This document shows positions 34,490 through 43,651 of a stretch of DNA of 64,000 nt, piece after piece. The number at the start of each line of letters is the position of its first letter. Within the stretch, counting starts at the first letter, position 1. The notes under the pieces are model-generated. The model made no database searches and was not told where the DNA came from. It saw only the letters and a program-made list of their open reading frames with translations. The DNA is from Owenia fusiformis (Eukaryota; Annelida; Polychaeta; Sabellida; Oweniidae), in contig CAIIXF020000006.1 in the NCBI GenBank assembly GCA_903813345.2, forward strand, positions 39,752,848 to 39,816,847, given 5' to 3'. Position numbers and translations under genes: made by a program.

Positions 34490-36000
34490 ATCCAATGGAC
34501 GTTGCATATTAAATGCCGACCTTATACCGACCTAATGTAGTTGTCTAATACCGAACTAATACCGATGAAATCCTTCTAAAATTTATCATGCAAATGAGCT
34601 AATTTAGAAGTCCTGTCAGCCAATCAGCTTTAACCAAATACCTACCAAATACCGACCTAGTACCGATCTTAAATAGCTCTAATAACGATGCACCGGTATA
34701 GGACTATGCTATTTAATATGGCTTTAGTGAAACTCCAATACCGATCAAGTACCGATCAAATACCGATTCATTGGTATTGGACAGGGATATTTAATACCGC
34801 TCTAGTACAGCTCCAATACTGATCAAATACAGATGAAATCTGGTGTCTTCCCATTTCGCCCCTTCCAACTTTGCCCCTTCCCATTTCGCCCATCATTTAT
34901 TCCCATTTCGCCCATCATTTATTCCCATTTCGCCCCAACCCATTTCGCCCTTTCCCATTTCGCCCCTTTCCCATTTTGCCCCTCTTCCATTTCGCCCCTG
35001 TCACATTCTGCCCCCTTCCCATTTCGCCCCTCATTCCCCCTTCGCGACATGGGAAGGGGCGAAATAGGAAGGGGAGATAAGGGAAAGGGGTGATATGGGA
35101 AGGAGGCAACACGGGAAAGGGGTGAAATGGCAAAGGGGCAAAATGGGAAGGGGCGAGATGGGAAAAGGGCGAATTGGGAAAGGTGCAAAATGGGAATAAA
35201 TGAGGGGCAAAATGGGAAGGGGCGAAGTGGGAAGGGACGAAATGGGAATAAAACATGAAATCCTTCTAAAATTAATCATTTCATAATCAATATCATATTT
35301 AAATACCATTTTGGATAATTGTCCTGAAGGCAAGAAGGCTCACAGTTATTGAAGGACCCTCTAGGCCTCCAGCAGTATTTATCTTCATAATCTTTATAAA
35401 ATACCGTACAATTGGTCATACACAACACATTTATGCTTGACCACTTTGACTGTATGCCTATTATGAATAGAATTAAATTTGGCCTTGATAAATTCACAAA
35501 GAAAAGAAGATTTGCCCATCTAAATTGGAATAACACAGCAATACTTACATTTTACCCCTCACAAAATAGACATGCAGAATGTTCAAGTATGTCAGTAACT
35601 TCTGAATCTATATTTGATTGGTCATTTTCATACTATTGTTATAAAATCATGAAATTACCCAAATCTCTTACAGTTGAACATTCTTTGTCAGCCATTTTCT
35701 TTTGGTTTAAAAAGAGCGGGAAATTTAACACCGATCTAGTATAGATGTCCTAATTTTTTATAACGTAATACCGCTCTTATACCGCTCAGTCTGTATCAAC
35801 AAGATTAAATATAAGTTAACACCGCTGTAATATAACTCTAGTATCGACTAGTCGGTATTAAAAGATTTAACACCGATGCAATATAACTCTAGTACCGGCT
35901 AGTCGGTATTAACAGATTTTAATACCGTTCCAATTCCGCCCAGTAATTTAGAAGGATATGAGCGGCATTGGAGCGGTACTAGGTCTAAGCTGCATACCAG
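34490..36000. repeat. ATACCGAT-rich palindromic repeat region
   Basis: TACCGA(T/C)CAAATACCGAT-like motifs crowd 34510-34830 and recur, largely inverted (ACTAGTCGGTATT, GAGCGGTA), at 35750-35985. GAAATCCTTCTAAAATTTATCAT near 34567 is repeated near 35252, and GATTTAGAAGG-like sequence is mirrored near 35948. This may be a foldback element with repetitive subterminal arms whose centre holds the CCCATTTCGCCCC array and an unremarkable open frame at 35412-35744 with no recognised homology. Confidence 0.5.
34843..35250. repeat. Head-to-head minisatellite (CCCATTTCGCCCC / inverse)
   Basis: From 34843 to about 35045 the plus strand carries CCCATTTCGCCCCTTC-type units. From about 35049 to 35250 it carries the inverse (GGGGCGAAATGGGAAGG). 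The switch lies at CCCCCTTCGCGACATGGGAAGG. All six frames stay open through it, which explains several overlapping Pro/Phe/Ser and Gly/Lys-rich frames. The two halves could form a hairpin of about 200 bp per arm. Confidence 0.9.
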
Positions 36001-37700
36001 TTGGACGGCACATTGCCTTAACCCACCAGCTTTATGACGTGCACTTCCGCGATGGACTATATCTTTACAACGGGAATTTCAAGTTTTTGTCAGTGTAGAC
36101 ATAAAAAGTTGCGGTCCTCTTACTCGCGCAGTTTTTAATATTTTCATTTGAAACTTGCAGGAACGGTGCTTTGAATCTAGCTCTCTACTCTTTGAAAACG
36201 TCATGTATAATCAATACAGTTGACCTATTTATTTTTTGTCGTGAAAATATTATTTTTTTAGTTTATTTTTATTTTACAACTTTTTGGGAAAAAATGTAAC
36301 AAATTTTTATTTCTTGTCATATTTATCCGATATTTTGTCATCATGAAATTCGAGATTCTTTTTAATGATGGTGCAAATTTCATAACAATTGATGAATTTT
36401 TATTATCAGTGTTATGTTTTCCAAAAAGGGTGTACCACTGTGCATGTTTCTTTAATTGACGGCACATTTGCTTTTAATTGGGCGGACGTACAGGTCCCGA
36501 CGCAATAAGCTTTATTTGATTTAATACACTCAAAAATAAAGTTTGCTATCAAATCGGAATGTTCATAAAACATAAACCTTGCCTTCGTTTTCCCAATTCT
36601 AAAAGCAGACCAAATAAACTATGATAATCGTTTGACTCTCGAGACTACAGAACTTGAACTTGAACATACTAAAATCGAAGTTGCCTATAGTTACGCTTGT
36701 AAAGTTAATTACATGTTTAACGGCCTGCTGAGTGAATGTATCTAATCAAATTTATGACATACCCATAAGATCGTAGATCACAATTCTAAGTTTAAATGTA
36801 ATTTGGATTCGTAAGAAGTAATTCTATTTTAAACTTACCTTTGCTGTCTGAAAAAGATCAATATTCATAGACGGGGATGTTGAAACCTATATTTCCTTTG
36901 AATGACCTGCATTTGTACTACGAAATGATCCTGTGGAGAAAAGTTGATGAATTCCAAACAGCTAGTTCTAGCAAATCTACTAGTATAAGCTTACTTTCTT
37001 TCTTATTTCAATGTTAAAAATATCTATTCAAATGTTTCATTTTTAAAATGATCTTGGCTTCCCTTAACTTAAATGTGTGACTTATGAAGAATGCTTTTTA
37101 CCACATCAAACTTAAGACGTGAACTTGACAATTACTCGTGTTATAACGCGATTTTCTTTCATTTTCTACAAAAATGGTTTGTTTTCGAAAGGTCATTTAT
37201 GTTAATCTATCACCTTGGTATGATTGAAAATGAAAGAACTGAACCAAGTATTGTCGACTTGTTTGAATTATAAGATTTATTTTGATTGATTTAATCTCTT
37301 CTTGAATTTTAAAACTTTTGTCCGAATTACATCTGCTATGGAATTAAAGTTCAAATATACCTCAGAATTGCTTATTGAATTAACCTAGCAATTAATTTGA
37401 AAATAATTCTTTTCATAGGTTATATATCATAGATCATAGATATGTAAAAAATAAAAATGTGTTTTGAAAGATGAATTGATAACAAACGTTTTTGCACACG
37501 TGCCATTTCCACTTTCAGCCCACGTAAAGCACGAAATCCCGTATGACGTAATGTAACGAAAATGCTCAGATAATTGATATTTTTTATTTTAATTCAACTC
37601 ACATTGACCGTTCAGTTATGAACGTTTTTAAAGTTCTCATGTTAAAATAAATAAATATGTGGAAAGGCAATGGTTTAAAGCTTATAAAAATGTCAAAATC
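36001..37700. other. Non-coding stretch, no gene recognised
   Basis: AT-rich. Short frames (60-69 codons) lack family resemblance. TTGGACGGCACATTG near 36001 resembles GGACGGCACATTG (inverse of 39868-39880), the 3' end of the R2-like LINE, so a small LINE scrap may start here. Confidence 0.35.
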
Positions 37701-37709
37701 ATAATTCAG

Positions 37710-39370
37710 TTTAAAAAAAACGCACATTTGACATTATCTCTTTTTGTGCGATTCAAACATAAAAATCTCATTACAGTTGTACATAAGAACCAATCTTAGC
37801 CATGCCTTTCTAATAAAGGAACTAAATTTGAATCGAAAAATAATTCTGTGTAAAGATGATTCCCCATAGATATAATAAATGTCAAAAATGTCAAAAAAAT
37901 TATCAAAAATTAAATACTCACACGCTTTTAAGCACACCTTTTTCAGTTTTGCTCATATAATTTACCTTGAAAACCAAGGAGACCAAACTCAATTTCTAAA
38001 TACAACCTTGATACGTGTACCAGGTCTATAATTGCATTTTCTCATGGAAGGAATCAAGCAAAAATTATAAAAATAATTCTGCGTAGAGGTGATGCCTCAC
38101 AAATAATATTAATGTAAAAAAATTAATTCATTTCTTCAAAATTAAATACTGACACGCATTTACGCACACATGACCTTTTCCAGTTTTGCACAGTATTTCA
38201 TTGACCTTGAAAACCAATGAGACTGGACGCAATTGCCAAATACTTCGTTGATACGCGTGCCAGGTCTATAATTGCATTTTCTCATGGAAGGAACCAAGCA
38301 AAAATTATAAAAATAATTCTATGTTAAGGTGATGCTTCACAAATAATATTAATGTCAAAACTTTAATTCATTTCTTCAAATCCAAATACTGACACGCATT
38401 TACGCACACATGACCTTTTCCAGTTTTGCTTATTTCATTTACCTTGAAAACCAATATGAGACTGGACGAAATTGCCAAATACTTCTATGATACGCGTGCC
38501 AGGTCTATAATTGCATTTTCTCATGGAAGGAATCAAGCAAAAATTATAAAAATAATTCTATGTTAAGGTGATGCTTCACAAATAATATTAATGTCAAAAA
38601 ATGAATTCATTTCTTCAAAATTAAATACTGACACGCATTTACGCACACATGACCTTTTCCAGTTTGCTTATTTCATTTACCTTGAAAACCAATATGAGAC
38701 TGGACGAAATTGCCAAATACTTCTTTGATACGCGTGCCAGGTCTAGAATTGCATTTTCTCATGGAAGGAATCAAGCAAAAATTATGAAAATAATTCTATG
38801 TTAAGGTGATGCTTCACAAATAATATTAATGTCAAAACTTTAATTCATTTCTTCAAATCCAAATACTGACACGCTTTTGCGCACACGTGACCTTTTCTTC
38901 TTTTGCTCATTTTATTTATCCTCAAAATCAGTAGGCCTAAATACATTGTCCGATACTTCTTTAATACGTGTCAGGTCTAAAATTGCAGTTTATCATGAAA
39001 GAAATCGAACAATTATCATAAAATAATTATGTGTAAAGGTGACTGATGTTCTTCAGATTATATAAACATCAAAATTGTAATTCATTTATTGAAGGTTAAA
39101 TATCCACATGCTTTTAAGCACACATAACCTTTTCCCTTTCGTTCATTTTATCTATCTTTAAAATCAGTGAGCCTGAACTCATTGCTAAATACTTTTTGAT
39201 ACGAGTCAGCTCCAGGTCTAAAATTGCATTTCATCATGGAGCAAATCGAGCAATCATTATGAAAATAATTCTGTGTAAAGGTGATGTTCCAAAGACAATA
39301 TATATGTCAATTTGATAATTCAGTTACTCAAAATGAAATATCCACATGATTTTACGCACACATGATAATT
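37710..39370. repeat. Tandem array, about 241 bp unit, about 7 copies
   Basis: The marker CCAGGTCTATAATTGCATTTTCTCATGGAAGG (and variants) recurs near 38020, 38262, 38503, 38745 and, diverged, 38962 and 39207, a spacing of about 241 bp. The middle three or four units are very similar and the outer units on both sides are diverged, the usual pattern for arrays kept alike by unequal exchange. Non-coding. Confidence 0.85.
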
Positions 39371-39869
39371 TCCTAAATGACGCTACTTTTTGGATTCAAC
39401 CATGCATATAACGTCGTAAAATACACATTTGTACCGAAATTATGCCCAGCCGTTTTCGTAGAAAATGTAACAAATGAAGGCATTTTATCGGAACTGATTG
39501 ATATTTGGTACTTATAGAATATCGTATTTACTTTAACTTTTAAGCGATTCAGACATTTAAAAAAATTATGTTTAATCAATGTTAATTTCGCACGAATATA
39601 GGGTACAAAATGAGTGAAAGTCCCACGTGTTTGATTGCATTTTACTCCCATTTATGTGCATTTTTCTAACATTAAAACGAGATAGTTGGAAAGAAGAGAT
39701 CAGTAGAATTCTATCCGTCACTTTCATTTTCAAATGTTTAAATGTTTCCCGTTTCATTGGACCTCATAAAGATGGTAGCCAACGGACCAGAAACAAGTAG
39801 TGCGATGACGTCATATATCGCTACACCACTTTGATATAAAGTTTGGTAAACAACAATGGGTTTTTTCAA

Positions 39870-41400
39870 TGTGCCGTCCTACTGTACTGTGGCACTTTGT
39901 TGTGATTAGCTGCTACAGTCTCATCAGCGCACTTCCCATCTTCATTGCTTGTTTCGCCCCCTTAAAGCACATACAAACTCTGATGGGTGGTGAGGCAGGG
40001 TGATAAACCACTCACTGGTACAGCCAGCTCTCTCTACAGCGCAGCCATAGCCATCTGGATGACCGCTCTGCGACTTGGCTCGTCTCTAAGAGGGCCTTCT
40101 TTCTTTTCCTAGGTGGGATGCCAATAGATTTGAACATCCAACACAAGGAGTTTGCTGCTAGTCCTTTGGCCCCTACTTCGACTGGAAAACAATGGGTGGT
40201 CCAGTGGTTCTGCGCAGCTTCTTGTACTATATCTTGGTACTTGGTCCTTTTCAACTCGTTGGACACCTCGATCCTGTCCTCCCAGGGGACTGTTAATTCA
40301 ACCAAGATGACTGTCCTTGTAGATTCAGACATGATGACAATGTCTGGTCTGAGTGTTGTCTGTGCAACATGTTGGGGAAATATAAGTCGCTTCCCTACAT
40401 CCACTAACATCTTCCAGTCAGTTGCCTTGTGAAGAATCCCAGGTACCCTTTGCATTCGTTTGACTTCACTTCTTAAAAGAGAGCTTCGTCTGCACGCAGG
40501 GTAAATCCCAGGTGGTGAGGGGGAGTTAATCTTTGACATGGCTGAAGTCCTGGTTGATGCTCCTTCCTTCATAAAGGCTATTAAAGTAGGTGATTCAGAG
40601 TGGGTAGGGTGGTCATTAAGGATTGGGTCTATGTGTCGAGCTATTTCCTTCAGAACTTGGTAATGTCGCCATGTAAACCTGCCTTCAGTGAGAGCTACTT
40701 TGCATGAGCTGAGGATGTGGTTCAGAGTTGCTGGGCCACCGCATAGCTTACACGCTTGGTCTTCTATCAGTCCCCATCTTGACAGATTGGTCGGAGTGGG
40801 TAGTTTGTCACTGAGTGCACGGAGAGGGAATTACAGAGAGCTTTCTGGAGATTGTAACATCTGGTGCCATGAAATTTTTCTACTCTCAATCGAGCCCCAG
40901 TTCATCCAGGCGCCTTGACTTCCAAGACTAGTAGCCTTGACGCATCTTCTTTCTTCTTCTGACTTTCTGATCTCATCCTGGACCATCTTTCTTCTTGTCT
41001 CTTCGTCAGCTTTGGACCATGGAAATCTACCATAGCTTCCTAATCCTTTCCTGCCTTCAGCAATTGTACCCACTATGTCACAGTGACGCAACCGGGCTTC
41101 AGCATCTGAAAGGGCGCCTTGAGGGGTCAATTTCCTTCAACAGGGAGAAGGAATGTTAGTCTTCCTGGCGATGGGGTCCTTAGAGTGCTTTCCATCCATA
41201 CTCTGAGGTACTTGCTGATGGTTTTCTCCAGCTTCTCAATGATAGTCAGGGGGATCTTGGTATTATTCCATGCTGGAAGCACCAAATTTTCAACTTGCCA
41301 GGCAGTAATGTCTTGTTGATAGCTCTTAGCCAGCTGTCAAGCTGCTCCAATGTGTTGATAATACTGTTCTTGTTAGATTGGGGTGGGAGAGATATGCCCC
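39870..41400 (-). mobile_element. 5'-truncated R2-like LINE with restriction-like endonuclease
   Basis: The minus strand encodes, in order, the RT thumb region (EQLDSWLRAINKTLLPGKLK, about 41250-41340), then SDAEARLRHCDIVG (41130-40831). A CCHC motif CKLCGGPATLNHILSSC follows at about 40700-40760, then a PD-(D/E)XK-type endonuclease (RPDIVIMSESTRT, VELTVPWEDRIE) at 40012-40572, ending in WLWLRCRESWLYQ and a stop. This order is that of R2/NeSL/Hero-type elements, which nick DNA with this endonuclease and prime reverse transcription from it. Frame breaks lie near 41263, 41130 and 40830. The catalytic RT core is missing. The 3' untranslated part probably ends near 39866. A 60 bp element is inserted at 40444-40503. 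Confidence 0.8.
40444..40503. mobile_element. Ultra-short TIR element, copy C (60 bp), 9 bp TSD, in frame in the LINE
   Basis: TACCCTTTGC...GCAGGGTA (plus orientation) is the inverse of copies A and B. AATCCCAGG is duplicated at 40435-40443 and 40504-40512. The total addition of 69 bp equals 23 codons, so the LINE frame stays open. It adds a Cys/Arg/Ser-rich peptide (PACRRSSLLRSEVKRMQRV), and without it the LINE would read SPPGILHKATDW. Confidence 0.9.
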
Positions 41401-41560
41401 TCCCAATCGTTTAAGGGTTAATACTGTTAGTAAAATGTTCTATGTGTAATATTTTGAGAAATTATTCAATTTTTTCAAATTTCCGGATAATGTGTACCAT
41501 ATGCCTCAGATCATTTGCACTGCTACCCATCTAATTACACAGACGTATCGTCGGTGTATC

Positions 41561-41591
41561 ATGGCGGAACTTCCTCCGGGACTAGGTTTCG
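41561..41591 (+). other. Candidate first coding exon (MAELPPGLGF)
   Basis: ATGGCGGAACTTCC opens MAELPPGLGF and runs into a strong donor (GGTAAGATTTTT) at 41592. The GC-richer, ETS-like context (ACTTCCTCCGG) looks like a host transcription start. No following exon was found before the LINE at 42.4 kb, so the gene is unidentified. Confidence 0.3.
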
Positions 41592-41691
41592 GTAAGATTT
41601 TTTTATTTCCCGATTTACACCTACTTATAAGTCACGTTGTGGATAATAATTTGGCTCGAAGTTAAGGAAGATAGTCTAGTTTGAGAATGTG

Positions 41692-41883
41692 TCGATGGTT
41701 TTAGGTTTTATATGTTAACAAAGACACAATTCACGTATTTAGTCCCTCGCTTTTCTTACACTGACGATCGGCATTAATATTGCCAATATTACACTGACAT
41801 TGGTCGTTCGTCAGTGTAAGAAAAGCGAGGGACTAAATACGTGAATTGTGTCTTTGTTAACATATAAAACCTAAAACCATCGA
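41692..41883. repeat. Perfect 76 bp inverted repeat with 40 bp spacer
   Basis: Arms 41692-41767 (starting TCGATGGTTTTAGG, ending TTACACTGACGA) and 41808-41883 are exact reverse complements over 76 bp. The spacer has its own small palindrome (GGCATTAATATTGCC). No TSD is visible. Complete identity implies a very recent origin or ongoing correction. Confidence 0.95.
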
Positions 41884-42487
41884 ATACTCCACTCATGGAA
41901 ATGTTTCTGAATACGTTTTTGTACAAAACAAAAATGAGTTGACTACTCATACCAATGCCACATGTCGACTGTTCATAGTATTTAGGGATTGCCAATTTGT
42001 TCATTGGATTGTTTGCTTGTTTGCAAATATTGAGTGAATGGCCATGTTTTTAGATAGATTTGTGATTTGTTGATTTGGCAATCACGTTGATTTAATTAAT
42101 GATTTGATTTATTCCTCGTCCAAGCGAATAGCTGGTGATCTTCTCGTTTGTACATATGTTATACAGTGAAATTTCATACTGCATCAATAATGGAAATTCG
42201 AAACAAATGTCCATTATTACGTAATTGTTTTTTTATTTTTTTATTTAAGATCGAAGGGCATAATCTAATGATACGTCTGTGTAATAATTCCTCTGATAGT
42301 GATATTTACCATTGTTGCCTTAATAACCACGAAGCATATCAGGTCTGATCACCATGCAAGTTGCAATGAACGATCTTTTGCTGAAGAAAGCGACATCATT
42401 GAACTTGGGAGAGGGGTTTTTGAGGAGGACATCTTTTGTTACTTTTAATTTAAGCATGTATAAAGCAAATCGTAATGGAATAGGTTA

Positions 42488-43651
42488 ATGCCAGTTTCTG
42501 CTGAGCAACATAGGACTTCAGTAGGTTTATTTGTCCAAAATTTACATGTACAAATCATTTCTAATAGACATATATTTTGTAACTATGGGAACATAATGAA
42601 TTACTTATTTGATTTTGTAATTTCTAACAATGTAGTACAGGTAATACTCTTACTTCTGTTGTTAGGTGGGATTCATCCCAATCCTGGCCCTGGTAACGAT
42701 GGTATCCAAAAGAAGCACAGTTTAAACATTGCTCACGCGAATATAAATAGCATAAAACCGATTGAAGATGTGCAAGAGATTAAATTCACAGATATCTTAC
42801 TTTTTATTGAAGAAAACGAAATTGACATCTTATGTCTCTCGGAAACTAAACTTTCGGATCAAGTGCCTGATATCGATATAATAATACCTGACTTCCATGA
42901 ACCCTTTAGACGCGACAGGACACGAAATGGAGGCGGGGTAGCGATATATATTTCAAGTCAATTAACGTGTACTCGTAGACATGATTTAGAGCCCGCATTC
43001 TCAGAAATTATATGGGTAGAAATTAGGACCGGAAAAAAGAAAATCCTCATTGCTTCCTGTTATAGACCTCCTAATCAAAGTGTTGAAGAACAAGACATTT
43101 TCAAAACAGAATTTGAGCAAAGTATCAATGCGGCGGGTACCGAAAGTAATTTTGGGATTTGGCTTCTCGGAGACTTCAATGCTGGATGTAGTTCTTGGAT
43201 TCCTGGTCATGCTAATACTCCTTTTGAAACAAGCTTCTTTAACTTGATAACATCTCTTAATTTGTACCAACTGATCAAAAACCCAACCAGAAATGGAAAA
43301 CTTCGGGACCTAATTTTGACCGACGCTCCAGCTGTTACGGAAAATTCAAAAGTATGTCGCCCTATTTTGAATCACCATTCTGAATGCGATCACAAGACAA
43401 TTTTTAATCAAATTATTACTTCTATCCCAAGTCGGACCGCCTACAAACGTACTATATGGGACTATGCAAAAACTAACTTTGATAGTTTAAAAAATATTTT
43501 AGAATTCGCACCATGGGACATATTTTTTACAACAGATGACATAGATGATTCTTGTACTATGTTAACTGACTTTCTAACCGACACTATGAATGATTGTATT
43601 CCCCATAAGACTGCTACAATTCGTCCAAACAGTAAACCATGGATAAACTGA
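42488..43651 (+). CDS. LINE endonuclease part with 2A-like leader
   Basis: 387 residues. A leader of about 58 residues ends in VILLLLLLGGIHPNPGP, resembling leaders of marine-invertebrate LINEs in which a 2A oligopeptide makes the ribosome skip a bond before the last proline. The strict consensus is D-(V/I)-E-x-NPGP. This copy has GGIHPNPGP, keeping NPGP but lacking both acidic residues, so skipping may be weak or absent. The apurinic-type endonuclease domain follows and looks intact through the SDH-like motif (HHSECDHKT). The frame ends just after SKPWIN, where the RT frame takes over. Confidence 0.85.
   Translation: MPVSAEQHRTSVGLFVQNLHVQIISNRHIFCNYGNIMNYLFDFVISNNVVQVILLLLLLGGIHPNPGPGNDGIQKKHSLNIAHANINSIKPIEDVQEIKFTDILLFIEENEIDILCLSETKLSDQVPDIDIIIPDFHEPFRRDRTRNGGGVAIYISSQLTCTRRHDLEPAFSEIIWVEIRTGKKKILIASCYRPPNQSVEEQDIFKTEFEQSINAAGTESNFGIWLLGDFNAGCSSWIPGHANTPFETSFFNLITSLNLYQLIKNPTRNGKLRDLILTDAPAVTENSKVCRPILNHHSECDHKTIFNQIITSIPSRTAYKRTIWDYAKTNFDSLKNILEFAPWDIFFTTDDIDDSCTMLTDFLTDTMNDCIPHKTATIRPNSKPWIN

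Noticed and set aside
34833-35333. Several overlapping Pro/Phe/Ser-rich and Gly/Lys-rich frames of 69-113 codons
   Set aside because: All are produced by the CCCATTTCGCCCC minisatellite, which is open in every frame. No start context or splice evidence.
35412-35744. 110-codon plus-strand frame between ATACCGAT arms, as a possible captured gene
   Set aside because: No recognised domain, no splice partners, and a moderate length expected by chance in AT-rich DNA.
40118-40432. 104-codon plus-strand frame
   Set aside because: Antisense shadow of the R2-like LINE endonuclease, whose motifs read on the minus strand.
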